Program-made: the position numbers and the translations under genes | The notes under the pieces: model-generated | Seen by the model: only the letters and a program-made list of their open reading frames with translations | What the model was told of the DNA's origin: nothing | The model's database searches: none | Source: Salinimicrobium sp. TH3 | GTDB lineage: Bacteria; Bacteroidota; Bacteroidia; Flavobacteriales; Flavobacteriaceae | DNA: 64,000 bases | Direction of reading: 5' to 3' | Assembly (NCBI RefSeq): GCF_026676115.1 | Contig: NZ_JAPONB010000001.1 | Location: 310,001-374,000, forward strand | Part shown: positions 26,120 through 36,214 of the stretch, piece by piece | Position numbering within the stretch: position 1 is the stretch's first letter | How the letters are laid out: each line of letters begins with the position of its first letter

Positions 26120-27907
26120 ATGTCTCATTACGAAGCACCTATTCGAAAGCCTTTAGTACTCGGCGATAAGACCTATCATGATGTTACGGTAGATGTTGCT
26201 GCTCCTGTTGAAGGACGGGCCAACAAATCATGGTGGATAGTTTTCTCTATTGCACTTGTGGCTTTTCTATGGGGATTAGGTTGTATTATCTATACAGTTT
26301 CTACAGGAATTGGTACCTGGGGATTAAACAGGACCGTTGGGTGGGCCTGGGATATCACCAACTTTGTTTGGTGGGTAGGTATTGGTCACGCCGGTACACT
26401 TATTTCGGCGGTACTTTTACTTTTCCGTCAAAAATGGAGGATGGCCATTAACCGTTCGGCAGAAGCCATGACGATCTTTTCGGTCGTGCAGGCGGGATTG
26501 TTCCCAATCATTCACATGGGTCGTCCATGGCTTGCTTATTGGGTACTTCCAATTCCTAATCAGTTTGGTTCCCTTTGGGTAAACTTTAATTCACCACTGC
26601 TTTGGGACGTATTTGCGATCTCTACTTATCTGTCAGTTTCTTTGGTATTCTGGTGGACAGGTTTATTACCAGATTTCGCGATGATAAGAGACCGTGCAGT
26701 AAAGCCTTTTCAGAAGCACATTTATGGAATCCTGAGTTTCGGGTGGAGTGGACGTGCAAAGGACTGGCAACGATTTGAAGAAGTTTCACTTGTTTTGGCA
26801 GGTTTGGCTACGCCTCTTGTACTTTCTGTACACACTATTGTATCCTTTGACTTTGCAACTTCTGTTATTCCGGGATGGCATACAACGATCTTCCCTCCTT
26901 ATTTTGTGGCTGGAGCGATCTTTTCGGGTTTTGCGATGGTAAACACTCTTCTTATTATCATGAGAAAGGTGTCTAATCTTGAAGACTATATCACTATTCA
27001 ACATATCGAACTAATGAACATCGTGATCATGATCACCGGTTCTATAGTTGGTGTTGCCTATATTACAGAATTATTTATGGCCTGGTACTCGGGTGTGGAA
27101 TACGAACAGTATGCTTTCCTTAACAGGGCTACAGGACCTTACTGGTGGGCTTACTGGTCTATGATGACCTGTAATGTGTTCTCACCACAGTTCATGTGGT
27201 TCAAGAAACTTCGTACCAGCATCATGTTCTCTTTCTTTATCTCTATTGTTGTAAACGTGGGAATGTGGTTCGAGCGATTCGTAATTATTGTGACTTCATT
27301 GCACAGGGATTATCTGCCTTCATCCTGGACAATGTTCTCTCCAACTTTTGTGGATATAGGAATATTTATTGGAACAATTGGATTCTTCTTTGTGTTGTTC
27401 CTGCTTTATGCCCGTACCTTCCCTGTTATTGCACAGGCCGAGGTAAAGACAATTCTTAAGGCATCTGGCGACAGATATAAAAAGCTGCGTGCAGAGCATG
27501 GAGACCATGCAGATCATACAAATACTATTGTTAGAGAACCGGTTTCAAATGTTGAGGGTGGCTGGATAAAGAGAGGTGATCATACTTCAAAGAAAGAGCA
27601 TGAGCCAACTACTCATACCGAAAGTATGACAGCGTCTGAATTAGACAGAGATAAGATTGATGAAATGCTGCACAGGATTGGAGTTTTTGATCCTGCGACA
27701 CAGTCTGCAGATGATCTTCAAAAATTGAATGGTGCAGGTCCTTTAATGGAACAAAAATTACATCAGGTTGGAATCTATACCTATGAGCAGGTAAGCAACC
27801 TAACCCCTGAGGATTATACATTACTGGAGAGGGTAATTGAAAACTTCCCTACTGCCGATAATCGCGGTGACTGGAACAACCAGGCAAACCAACTAAAAAG
27901 TAAATAA
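26120..27907 (+). CDS. actC: Alternative Complex III subunit ActC (NrfD-like) with C-terminal HhH-like tail
   Basis: 595 residues; ten-helix NrfD/PsrC-like quinol-binding membrane subunit over about residues 30-445 (GHAGTLISAVLLLFRQKWR, HMGRPWLAYWVLP are typical). The cytoplasmic or periplasmic tail of about 130 residues is unusual: after a charged linker it ends in LQKLNGAGPLMEQKLHQVGI (533-552), a helix-hairpin-helix motif as found in DUF4332-like and nucleic-acid-binding proteins. The frame is continuous, with good operon context, so it is not an annotation artefact. The function of the tail is unknown. Confidence 0.95.
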   Translation: MSHYEAPIRKPLVLGDKTYHDVTVDVAAPVEGRANKSWWIVFSIALVAFLWGLGCIIYTVSTGIGTWGLNRTVGWAWDITNFVWWVGIGHAGTLISAVLLLFRQKWRMAINRSAEAMTIFSVVQAGLFPIIHMGRPWLAYWVLPIPNQFGSLWVNFNSPLLWDVFAISTYLSVSLVFWWTGLLPDFAMIRDRAVKPFQKHIYGILSFGWSGRAKDWQRFEEVSLVLAGLATPLVLSVHTIVSFDFATSVIPGWHTTIFPPYFVAGAIFSGFAMVNTLLIIMRKVSNLEDYITIQHIELMNIVIMITGSIVGVAYITELFMAWYSGVEYEQYAFLNRATGPYWWAYWSMMTCNVFSPQFMWFKKLRTSIMFSFFISIVVNVGMWFERFVIIVTSLHRDYLPSSWTMFSPTFVDIGIFIGTIGFFFVLFLLYARTFPVIAQAEVKTILKASGDRYKKLRAEHGDHADHTNTIVREPVSNVEGGWIKRGDHTSKKEHEPTTHTESMTASELDRDKIDEMLHRIGVFDPATQSADDLQKLNGAGPLMEQKLHQVGIYTYEQVSNLTPEDYTLLERVIENFPTADNRGDWNNQANQLKSK

Positions 27908-27909
27908 GA

Positions 27910-28437
27910 ATGGCATCTAAAGTTATACACGCTCTTTATACAGATGACGACTTGCTTTTACAGGCTGTAAGGCAAGTTAAGGAGGCCCGCTATAGCATTG
28001 GGCAAATCTATACTCCTTTCCCGGTTCACGGGCTGGACAAAGCTATGGGACTAGCGCCAACCAGGCTCGCAATAACCTCATTTATTTATGGGATAATAGG
28101 TTTGCTGGTAGCAGTAGCTATGATGAACTTTATTATGATCGAAGACTGGCCAATGGATATTGGGGGTAAGCCGAGTTTTAGCTTTATCCAGAACATGCCT
28201 GCTTTCGTTCCTATTATGTTTGAGTTAACAGTATTTTTTGCTGCCCACCTTATGGTTTTTACCTTTTTCATGAGAAGTAAATTATGGCCGTTCAAAAAAG
28301 CTGAGAACCCTGACGTTAGAACCACAGATGACCATTTCCTAATGGAAGTAATGGTTGGGAATCATAATACGGAGGAGCTAACCGACTTTTTGTTCAATAC
28401 CGGTGCTTCTGAAATTAAATTAATAGATAACAAATAA
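27910..28437 (+). CDS. actD: Alternative Complex III subunit ActD (DUF3341)
   Basis: 175 residues; DUF3341 family. N-terminal soluble part (HALYTDDDLLLQAVRQVKEA, YTPFPVHGLDKAMGL), then two TM helices (about 58-78 and 98-120) around the WPMDIGGKPSFSF loop. Structural subunit that packs beside ActC/ActF. Starts 2 bp after actC. Confidence 0.95.
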   Translation: MASKVIHALYTDDDLLLQAVRQVKEARYSIGQIYTPFPVHGLDKAMGLAPTRLAITSFIYGIIGLLVAVAMMNFIMIEDWPMDIGGKPSFSFIQNMPAFVPIMFELTVFFAAHLMVFTFFMRSKLWPFKKAENPDVRTTDDHFLMEVMVGNHNTEELTDFLFNTGASEIKLIDNK

Positions 28438-28442
28438 ACCCG

Positions 28443-29138
28443 ATGAAAAGTTTATTTAGAAAATCCATATTTTTCATTTTAGCACTTAGTGTGGTTTCCT
28501 GTATGGAAAACTCCAAGCCAAATTACCAGTATATGCCAAATATGTACGAGACGGTAAGCTATGAACCTTATGGAGCATACGAAGTTTTTGTTAATGAGCA
28601 GGAGGCTAAATTGCCTGTGGAGGGAACTGTTTCCAGAGGATGGAAACCTTACGAGTATGAGAATTCACCCGATGGATATGCCACTGCCAAGACAGAATTA
28701 CAAAACCCTCTTCCTTATACCGAAGACAATTTAGCTGAAGGTAAAGCACTTTACACAATTTATTGTGCAGTTTGTCACGGAGACAAAGGAGACGGTAAGG
28801 GTATTCTGGTGGAGCGTGAAAAGTTCCTTGGAATTCCAAGTTATTCAGACGCGGGAAGAGCGATCACAGAAGGAAGTATTTACCACGTAATGTATTATGG
28901 TCTTAACGCAATGGGATCTTATGCTTCGCAAACATCAATTGATGAACGTTGGAAAATAGATCACTATGTAATGTATTTGAAAAGCCAGCTTGAAGGGGCT
29001 CCAGAGAGGGAATTTGAAGCAGAGGGAACAGAAACTCAAAATTTAAATGAGAAGGAGGAAAAACTTATGCCGCCCGTGAATGCCGAACAGACCATGGAGG
29101 TGAAGCAAAGCGAACCAGAAGGCGAACCAATCGAATAA
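28443..29138 (+). CDS. actE: Alternative Complex III subunit ActE, mono-heme cytochrome c lipoprotein
   Basis: 231 residues with a lipoprotein signal peptide (FILALSVVSC, Cys20 region) and one heme-binding site YCAVCHGDKGDGKG; the distal Met is probably in YGLNAMGSYASQ. It is the electron exit of the complex, facing the periplasm. The acidic tail after residue 180 is of low complexity. 5 bp after actD. Confidence 0.94.
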   Translation: MKSLFRKSIFFILALSVVSCMENSKPNYQYMPNMYETVSYEPYGAYEVFVNEQEAKLPVEGTVSRGWKPYEYENSPDGYATAKTELQNPLPYTEDNLAEGKALYTIYCAVCHGDKGDGKGILVEREKFLGIPSYSDAGRAITEGSIYHVMYYGLNAMGSYASQTSIDERWKIDHYVMYLKSQLEGAPEREFEAEGTETQNLNEKEEKLMPPVNAEQTMEVKQSEPEGEPIE

Positions 29139-29173
29139 AACCAAGAATAACAGCACATTAGATATTATACAAT

Positions 29174-30565
29174 ATGTACACGCTATCCAGTAAATTAAAA
29201 TTATTTTCTATCATCCTCATGGTAGTAGGTCTGTTAGGTTTGATCTACGGATTCATTGCCGTGCCTGCAAATATTGAAGAGGTTAAAGAGCTAATAGCAC
29301 ATGATGATCACGGAGAAGTGGTGGAAATGCCTTTACCAGGACAAACCGAGGATGAATTGGAGGATGATGCCCAGGGTTTTGACTTTGTCCCTTCGGAACA
29401 TGAAGTAAATACCGAGCGTACAGGTGAGGAGGTACACAAAATGGCTGAAGATGCTGAATTAGTGCACCTGGAGCATGTTTTTCATCAATTACAGAATAAA
29501 CCATGGGCAGCTGTATATGTTGCAGCTTTCTTTTTCTTTATGATTGCACTGGGAGTGCTGGCCTTTTATGCAGTACAGTTTGCTGCGCAGGCAGGATGGT
29601 CCCCTGTTCTTTTCAGAGTAATGGAAGGAATTACGGCTTACTTGCTCCCCGGTGGTATTATTATGTTTGTGCTGTTGGCACTTTCTGGTTTCCATTTCAA
29701 TCACCTGTTTGTCTGGATGGATCCCGAAGTAGTGGCTCATGATGAAATCATTCAAAATAAGCAGTCTTACCTTAATGTGCCGTTTTTCCTTATTAGAGCA
29801 GCCATTTATATTGCGGGTTGGGCCTTGTTTAGATATTACCTAACCAGGAACTCGAGACGGCAGGATAACGCAACAGATATTAACTGGTACAAAAAGAACT
29901 TCAAGTTGTCTGCAGGATTCCTTGTATTCTTTATCGTGACCGAATCTATGATGTCATGGGACTGGATCATGAGTTTGGATCCGCACTGGTTTAGTACCCT
30001 TTTTGGATGGTATGTATTCTCCAGTATGTTTGTTTCTGGTATTACCGTGATTGCTTTAGTAACTATTTATCTTAAATCACGTAATTATTTACCATTTGTA
30101 AATGACAGTCATATACATGATCTTGCCAAGTTCATGTTTGGGATTAGTATTTTCTGGACATACCTTTGGTTCTCACAGTTTATGCTTATCTGGTACTCGA
30201 ACATTCCTGAAGAAGTAACTTATTTTGTATCCCGTATTGAAGATTATGGGCTGGTATTCTTTGGAATGGTTGCACTTAACTTTATCTTTCCGCTTTTATT
30301 ACTAATGAATAGCGACTTTAAAAGGGTGAACTGGTTTGTGGTAATGACAGGAATAATTATTCTATTGGGTCATTATCTTGATGTGTATGTGATGGTAATG
30401 CCGGCAACTGTTGGGGAATCATGGTTTATTGGTATCCCGGAATTGAGTGCCCTGGCATTTTTTGGAGGATTATTTATTTTTATAGTATTCAACTCCCTAA
30501 CCAAAGCCCCACTACATGCAAAGGGTAATCCTTTCATGAAGGAGAGTGAACATTATCATTATTAA
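29174..30565 (+). CDS. actF: Alternative Complex III subunit ActF
   Basis: 463 residues, ten-TM paralogue of ActC (NrfD-like). After a first helix (8-28) there is an acidic soluble insert of about 75 residues (EELIAHDDHGEVVEM... to MAEDAELVHLEH) before the helical bundle resumes at PWAAVYVAAFFFFMIALG. Ends HAKGNPFMKESEHYHY. Works in quinol binding and possibly proton translocation with ActC. Confidence 0.94.
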   Translation: MYTLSSKLKLFSIILMVVGLLGLIYGFIAVPANIEEVKELIAHDDHGEVVEMPLPGQTEDELEDDAQGFDFVPSEHEVNTERTGEEVHKMAEDAELVHLEHVFHQLQNKPWAAVYVAAFFFFMIALGVLAFYAVQFAAQAGWSPVLFRVMEGITAYLLPGGIIMFVLLALSGFHFNHLFVWMDPEVVAHDEIIQNKQSYLNVPFFLIRAAIYIAGWALFRYYLTRNSRRQDNATDINWYKKNFKLSAGFLVFFIVTESMMSWDWIMSLDPHWFSTLFGWYVFSSMFVSGITVIALVTIYLKSRNYLPFVNDSHIHDLAKFMFGISIFWTYLWFSQFMLIWYSNIPEEVTYFVSRIEDYGLVFFGMVALNFIFPLLLLMNSDFKRVNWFVVMTGIIILLGHYLDVYVMVMPATVGESWFIGIPELSALAFFGGLFIFIVFNSLTKAPLHAKGNPFMKESEHYHY

Positions 30566-30591
30566 AAGATTTTTTAAAGAGAAATTATAAA

Positions 30592-31719
30592 ATGACAGTA
30601 TTTTTAATCATAATAGTAGTAGCATTATTTGCGATAACTATTTGGCAGCTTACCAGGATCTACCAATTATCAAGGAGTTCAGATTCCGTTGATTCTTCAG
30701 AGATCGCCAATGACAAGGATAACAGGACGCAGGGTAATCTTATGCTTGCCTTTGGAATCGCGTTTTATATTTTCATGCTTTACAACTTCTGGAATTTTGG
30801 GGACAGGGCTTTACCTGCAGCTTCTTCAGAACATGGTGCAGAGTATGATAATTTGCTTTTGATCACAATGGCTGTGATCATGTTTGTACAGGTTATTACT
30901 CAGGGATTACTTCACTACTTTGCCTTTAAATACAAGGGTAAAAGAGGACAGAAAGCTCTTTTCTTTGCAGATAACGATAAACTTGAATTTGTTTGGACGA
31001 TTATTCCGGTTATCGTACTTGCAGGATTGATCATTTACGGGTTGTTTACCTGGAGTGATATTATGGATATTGACGAGGAGGAAGACCCTATTGTTATTGA
31101 ACTTTATGCCAAGCAATTCAGCTGGCAGGCACGTTATGCAGGAAAAGACAATGTGCTTGGAAAGGCTAACGTTCGTTTTATTGAAGGAGCAAATACAATG
31201 GGTGTTGACGAAAGTGATCCATATGCCATGGATGATGTCATCACTGCAGAGATCCACCTTCCTGTGAATAGGCCTGTACTTTTCAAAATGAGATCACAGG
31301 ATGTACTTCACTCTGCCTATTTTCCCCATTTTAGAGCACAAATGAATGTGGTTCCGGGAATGATCACTCAGTTCTCCTTTACACCCACTGTCACCACAGA
31401 TGCGATAAACGAGACCGAGTATATGAGGGATAAAGTCGCATATATTAATGAAATTAGAAGAGAGAAAAGCGAAGAACTTGCTGCATTGGGTGAAGAGCCT
31501 TTGGCAGAATATGAAAACTTCGAATATTACCTGTTATGTAATAAAATTTGTGGGGTAGCGCACTACAACATGCAAATGAAAGTAGTTGTGGAAAGTGAAG
31601 GAGAGTTCAACGCCTGGATGGCAGAACAAAATGAGTATTCTGAAACTCTTGAATCTGCAACTGCAGCAAAAGAGGTTAAGAAGAATAGTGGAGAGGAACT
31701 AGCACAGGTTGAAAATTAA
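30592..31719 (+). CDS. coxB: Cytochrome c oxidase subunit II (CuA)
   Basis: 375 residues. CuA ligands visible: H240 (VLHSAYFPHF), C316 and C320, H324 and M327 (CNKICGVAHYNM). Four helices precede the cupredoxin domain (about 3-22, 49-70, 88-112, 132-155), two more than the classical pair. An insert of about 40 charged residues (270-310) lies just before the CuA loop. Accepts electrons for the aa3 oxidase, presumably from ActE or the ActA mono-heme domain. In the act operon, 26 bp after actF. Confidence 0.95.
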   Translation: MTVFLIIIVVALFAITIWQLTRIYQLSRSSDSVDSSEIANDKDNRTQGNLMLAFGIAFYIFMLYNFWNFGDRALPAASSEHGAEYDNLLLITMAVIMFVQVITQGLLHYFAFKYKGKRGQKALFFADNDKLEFVWTIIPVIVLAGLIIYGLFTWSDIMDIDEEEDPIVIELYAKQFSWQARYAGKDNVLGKANVRFIEGANTMGVDESDPYAMDDVITAEIHLPVNRPVLFKMRSQDVLHSAYFPHFRAQMNVVPGMITQFSFTPTVTTDAINETEYMRDKVAYINEIRREKSEELAALGEEPLAEYENFEYYLLCNKICGVAHYNMQMKVVVESEGEFNAWMAEQNEYSETLESATAAKEVKKNSGEELAQVEN

Positions 31720-31740
31720 TTAAGCTAAGAATAAAGAAAT

Positions 31741-33558
31741 ATGTCAGCAGTAGGACACGTACCGGTTAATGAACACGCTCATGATGATCACCATGATGAG
31801 GGTAATTTCTTTACGAAATATATATTCAGCATGGACCATAAGGTTATTGCCAAGCAATACCTTTTTACGGCGCTTTTCATGGGGATCATTGGGATTGCCA
31901 TGTCTATTTTCTTCCGTATGCAGCTCGCATGGCCGGCAGAATCATTTAAGATCTTCGAAATCTTCCTTGGGAAATGGGCTCCGGGAGGAGTAATGAGCCA
32001 GGAAGTTTATTTAGCACTTGTAACAATTCACGGTACCATCATGGTTTTCTTTGTACTTACACAAGGATTGAGTGGTACCTTTAGTAACCTTCTTATTCCG
32101 CTTCAAATTGGTGCAAGGGATATGGCTTCAGGATTTATGAACATGCTTTCTTACTGGCTGTTCTTTACCTCCTGTGTGATCATGCTTGGTTCCCTTTTTG
32201 TTGAGTCAGGACCTGCTTCTGCCGGTTGGACTATCTATCCTCCGCTTAGTGCATTGCCACAGGCCATTGGTGGATCTGGACTGGGAATGACGCTCTGGCT
32301 TGTTTCTATGGCCATTTTCATTGCTTCCTCTTTACTTGGTTCTCTTAACTATATAGTTACAGTGATCAACCTAAGGACCAAAGGAATGTCCATGACACGT
32401 TTACCTTTGACAATCTGGGCGCTTTTTGTTACCGCTATTATTGGGGTTGTTTCTTTTCCTGTTCTTTTATCGGCAGCTTTAATGCTAATTATGGATAGAA
32501 GCTTCGGAACTTCATTCTTCCTGAGTGATATTTACATTGGAGGAGAAGTACTGCACTATCAGGGAGGTTCTCCAATTCTTTTCGAGCACCTTTTCTGGTT
32601 CCTTGGTCACCCGGAAGTATATATTGTAATTCTTCCTGCCATGGGTATCGCTTCAGAGATATTGGCAACCAACGCTAGAAAACCTATTTTTGGATACCGT
32701 GCCATGATCGCATCGATCCTTGGTATTGCATTCCTTTCCACGATCGTTTGGGGACACCATATGTTTGTATCTGGTATGAACCCGTTCCTTGGTTCGGTAT
32801 TTACCTTTACAACCCTCTTGATCGCGATTCCTTCCGCAGTAAAAGCATTTAACTGGATCACGACCATCTGGAAGGGTAACCTGCAAATGAACCCGTCCAT
32901 GTTGTTCTCCATTGGATTTGTCTCGACTTTCATTACCGGAGGTTTGACAGGTCTTGTTCTTGGGGACAGTACACTGGATATTAACGTACACGATACATAC
33001 TTCGTTGTTGCTCACTTCCACCTTGTAATGGGTATTTCTGCCCTTTACGGAATGTTCGCAGGAATCTACCACTGGTTCCCTAAGATGTTTGGACGTATGA
33101 TGAACAAGAACATGGGATATATCCACTTCTGGATAACAATTATAGGTGCTTACGGAGTTTTCTTCCCGATGCACTTTGTTGGAATGGCCGGGCTTCCCCG
33201 TAGATATTATGACAACACTGCTTTTCCTTACTTTGACGATCTTTTGGAAGTCAATGTATTGATCACTGTTTTTGCAATAATAACTGCTTTGGTACAATTG
33301 TTATTCCTTTACAACTTTATACATTCAATGGTTGCAGGGAAGAAAGCGACTGCAAACCCATGGAATTCCAATTCGCTTGAATGGACTACTCCGGTAGAAC
33401 CTATTCATGGAAACTGGCCGGGACCAATCCCACACGTATACCGTTGGCCTTATGATTATAGTAAAACGAATGAGAACGGAGAGTATGTGATCGCAGGACA
33501 GGATTTTGCACCACAGAACGTTCCGCTACAAAAGGGTGAAGAAGAGTTAAATCATTAA
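31741..33558 (+). CDS. coxA: Cytochrome c oxidase subunit I (aa3 type)
   Basis: 605 residues, 12 TM helices. Ligands: the low-spin heme His in VTIHGTIMVFFV, GHPEVYIVILP with the E and the His-Tyr crosslink pair (A1-type D-channel Glu), WGHHMFVSG (CuB HH) and HFHLVMG (heme a/a3 histidines). Catalyses O2 reduction with proton pumping. Last gene of the act-cox operon; subunits III and IV are encoded elsewhere (55199-57188). Confidence 0.98.
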   Translation: MSAVGHVPVNEHAHDDHHDEGNFFTKYIFSMDHKVIAKQYLFTALFMGIIGIAMSIFFRMQLAWPAESFKIFEIFLGKWAPGGVMSQEVYLALVTIHGTIMVFFVLTQGLSGTFSNLLIPLQIGARDMASGFMNMLSYWLFFTSCVIMLGSLFVESGPASAGWTIYPPLSALPQAIGGSGLGMTLWLVSMAIFIASSLLGSLNYIVTVINLRTKGMSMTRLPLTIWALFVTAIIGVVSFPVLLSAALMLIMDRSFGTSFFLSDIYIGGEVLHYQGGSPILFEHLFWFLGHPEVYIVILPAMGIASEILATNARKPIFGYRAMIASILGIAFLSTIVWGHHMFVSGMNPFLGSVFTFTTLLIAIPSAVKAFNWITTIWKGNLQMNPSMLFSIGFVSTFITGGLTGLVLGDSTLDINVHDTYFVVAHFHLVMGISALYGMFAGIYHWFPKMFGRMMNKNMGYIHFWITIIGAYGVFFPMHFVGMAGLPRRYYDNTAFPYFDDLLEVNVLITVFAIITALVQLLFLYNFIHSMVAGKKATANPWNSNSLEWTTPVEPIHGNWPGPIPHVYRWPYDYSKTNENGEYVIAGQDFAPQNVPLQKGEEELNH

Positions 33559-33580
33559 TCCTTTTTGAACACAATAGTAT

Positions 33581-33617
33581 AAAGCCTTTTCATCCACATG
33601 AAAAGGCTTTTTCTTTT
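33581..33617 (+). terminator. Terminator of the act-cox operon
   Basis: AAAGCCTTTTCAT and ATGAAAAGGCTTT form a 13-bp stem with a 4-nt loop, followed by TTCTTTT; 22 bp after the coxA stop. The next T-rich stretch contains TATCTTTG (33617-33624), a likely -7 box for ruvB. Confidence 0.9.
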
Positions 33618-33643
33618 ATCTTTGTTTCTTTAATTTCCTTAAT

Positions 33644-34666
33644 ATGAACGAAAACCTTGATCCCACCGGGGAAAATTTTTCTTCGGAAGAACTTGACATC
33701 GAAAGAGCTTTACGGCCCCTCGAATTTGATGATTTTGCAGGCCAGGATCAGGTATTGGATAATCTAAAGGTTTTTGTTGAGGCTGCTAATCAGCGCGGGG
33801 AAGCTCTTGATCATACACTGTTTCACGGTCCTCCGGGACTTGGAAAGACCACTTTGGCCCATATTCTGGCTAATGAACTTGGGGTGGGAATTAAAGTGAC
33901 CTCAGGGCCTGTCCTGGACAAACCTGGAGATCTTGCGGGTCTGCTTACTAATCTCGACGAAAGGGATGTATTGTTCATTGATGAGATCCACCGCCTAAGT
34001 GCCGTAGTAGAAGAATATCTCTATTCGGCCATGGAGGATTATAAGATCGATATTATGATCGAAACAGGGCCCAACGCGAGATCGGTGCAAATTAACCTCA
34101 ATCCTTTTACCCTCATAGGGGCGACCACCCGTAGCGGATTACTAACCGCACCTATGCGTGCCCGCTTCGGAATTTCCAGCCGACTCGAATATTATACCAC
34201 CGAACTACTTTCAGATATTGTACAACGAAGTGCGCAGATCCTTAAAGTGCCAATTACCATGGAGGCCGCTATAGAGATCGCCGGCCGCAGCCGCGGGACA
34301 CCGCGTATTGCAAATGCCCTTTTACGAAGGGTAAGGGATTTTGCACAGATTAAAGGCAATGGGAAAATAGACATTGAGATCGCGAAGTATAGTTTGAAAG
34401 CTCTTAATGTTGATGCTCATGGTTTGGATGAGATGGATAATAAGATCCTTACTACGATCATTGATAAATTTAAAGGCGGCCCGGTAGGTATTACCACTCT
34501 GGCCACTGCCGTTAGCGAAAGTGCAGAGACCATTGAAGAAGTCTATGAACCTTTCCTTATCCAGCAGGGTTTTATACAAAGAACACCACGGGGGCGCGAA
34601 GTTACAGAAGCTGCCTACAAGCATCTTGGGCGCACCAAAGGCGGTATCCAGGGTGGATTATTTTAA
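33644..34666 (+). CDS. ruvB: Holliday junction branch-migration helicase RuvB
   Basis: 340 residues. AAA+ motor that drives RuvA-bound junctions: N-terminal [18 protein letters not shown], Walker [10 protein letters not shown], Walker [11 protein letters not shown], sensor 1 GATTRSGLL, arginine-finger region [11 protein letters not shown], winged helix at the C-terminus ([17 protein letters not shown]). RuvA is encoded 8 kb away at 42471. Confidence 0.98.
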   Translation: MNENLDPTGENFSSEELDIERALRPLEFDDFAGQDQVLDNLKVFVEAANQRGEALDHTLFHGPPGLGKTTLAHILANELGVGIKVTSGPVLDKPGDLAGLLTNLDERDVLFIDEIHRLSAVVEEYLYSAMEDYKIDIMIETGPNARSVQINLNPFTLIGATTRSGLLTAPMRARFGISSRLEYYTTELLSDIVQRSAQILKVPITMEAAIEIAGRSRGTPRIANALLRRVRDFAQIKGNGKIDIEIAKYSLKALNVDAHGLDEMDNKILTTIIDKFKGGPVGITTLATAVSESAETIEEVYEPFLIQQGFIQRTPRGREVTEAAYKHLGRTKGGIQGGLF

Positions 34667-34729
34667 ATCTGGGACACATTTTTAAGGGAATTTAAATCCT
34701 TTAAGGTGTGCCTGAAGAGATTGAGCATC

Positions 34730-36064
34730 ATGAAAGAAATCAAAGGCATACCAACAGTATCAGTTTTTAAATTCTACAGGAATGCCCGTAGGATTTTAAA
34801 AAACCCCCTGCCGTTTCACCGCGAGAATTTTACAGAACTTGGGGATACCTGGAGGCTTAAACTGGCCGTTCGTGAAGCTGTGATTTTTTCCCGCAACCCC
34901 GATTTTGCAAAATATGTTCTTCAGAAGAATCAGAAGAACTACAGGAAAACCACTATTCAAACCGTAGATATTGCCAAATATCTTGGGCAGGGCCTGCTTA
35001 CCGCAGAGGGTGAACTTTGGAAAAAACAGCGAAAAATGCTGCAGCCGGCCTTTCACAAGAAGCAGCTGGTAAACCTGTTGGACACTATAAAAACAGCCAT
35101 CGATACCGAACTTGACAAAATAGAAACAGGAAGGCCATTCGATATTTTCCCCATTTATAATGATCTCGCTTTTCAAACTGTAGTGAAGAGCCTTTTTAGC
35201 GGTGCTGCGACCAAAGAAGAAATTGCGAGGTTACAATATATAACAGAAGCCGCTCAAAAAATGGTGGTCCGGGAACTCCGGCAGCCATATCTAAACTGGT
35301 GGTTCAGGATGCGGGGAGAAATTCAAAGGCACCTCGATCTTACTCAGGAGGCAAGAGGCATCCTGGCGAGAATTGTGGAAGAGCGACAACAGAGTGGTGT
35401 TCGGCATAACGATCTTCTTGATATGATGCTCGACGCCCGCTATGAAGATGGGGAGCCTATGCCGCGCGAGCAGCTTCTTGATGAGATACTCATCCTTTTT
35501 ACCGCTGGACATGAGACAACTTCAAATGCGCTTACCTTTACTTCCCAATTGCTGGCAAACCACCCCGAATATCAGGATAAGATCTTTCAGGAGGTTCAAA
35601 AAGCCGAAAAAGAAAGCTCATCTTTGATGGAATTTCTTCAGGCTCTTCAATTCACCCAACATGTAGTGGAGGAATCAATGCGACTTTACCCGCCGGCTTA
35701 TTTTATCGACAGGAGGAATATAGAAGAAGATGAATTTGAAGGTATAAAGATACCCAAAGACACCGATGTGCTTTTTTCTGTTTATGAAATTCACAGGCAT
35801 AAAGATCACTGGGATGACCCCGACAAATTCTTCCCCGAAAGATTTGCCCGGGCTGATGCTTCTGAATTTTCCTCGCATTATTTTCCTTTTGGCGCCGGCC
35901 CAAGAAAGTGTATTGGTAATAATTTTGCCATGTATGAAATGATCATGGCTGTTGCCGAAGTGGTTAAAAGATACCGGATTGAAGCTCTGGATCCCGAAAT
36001 CCAGATCCAACCGCTCATTACTTTAAAGCCAAAAAATGCAATTCTTCGATTTAATTCAAGGTAA
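34730..36064 (+). CDS. Cytochrome P450
   Basis: 444 residues from ATG 34730 (MKEIKGIPTVSVFKFYRNAR); the frame is open from GTG 34706 but the ATG fits better. Class-typical motifs: I-helix TAGHETTSNAL, K-helix EESMRLYPP (ExxR), PERF, and heme loop FGAGPRKCIGNNFA with C394 as thiolate ligand. No N-terminal membrane anchor and no fused reductase; ferredoxin partners are not in the window. It resembles the CYP102/CYP4-like soluble monooxygenases of bacteria that oxidise fatty acids or terpenoids; the substrate is unknown. Between ruvB and queG in the same direction. Confidence 0.94.
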   Translation: MKEIKGIPTVSVFKFYRNARRILKNPLPFHRENFTELGDTWRLKLAVREAVIFSRNPDFAKYVLQKNQKNYRKTTIQTVDIAKYLGQGLLTAEGELWKKQRKMLQPAFHKKQLVNLLDTIKTAIDTELDKIETGRPFDIFPIYNDLAFQTVVKSLFSGAATKEEIARLQYITEAAQKMVVRELRQPYLNWWFRMRGEIQRHLDLTQEARGILARIVEERQQSGVRHNDLLDMMLDARYEDGEPMPREQLLDEILILFTAGHETTSNALTFTSQLLANHPEYQDKIFQEVQKAEKESSSLMEFLQALQFTQHVVEESMRLYPPAYFIDRRNIEEDEFEGIKIPKDTDVLFSVYEIHRHKDHWDDPDKFFPERFARADASEFSSHYFPFGAGPRKCIGNNFAMYEMIMAVAEVVKRYRIEALDPEIQIQPLITLKPKNAILRFNSR

Positions 36065-36214
36065 CTCACTCTCCTTCTGAAATTACTTCTTTGAACAGAT
36101 CAGGTAAAAGTAAAACCCGCAGAATTTCTTCCGCATTAACCAGAATAATGGTCCTGGTGATTAATAGATAATTAACTGTTCTGGAGTAATATTTGTGCAA
36201 TAATTGCAATAGTT

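Noticed and set aside
32653-33297. 214-residue antisense frame within coxA
   Set aside because: Opposite strand of highly conserved oxidase sequence; no family resemblance.
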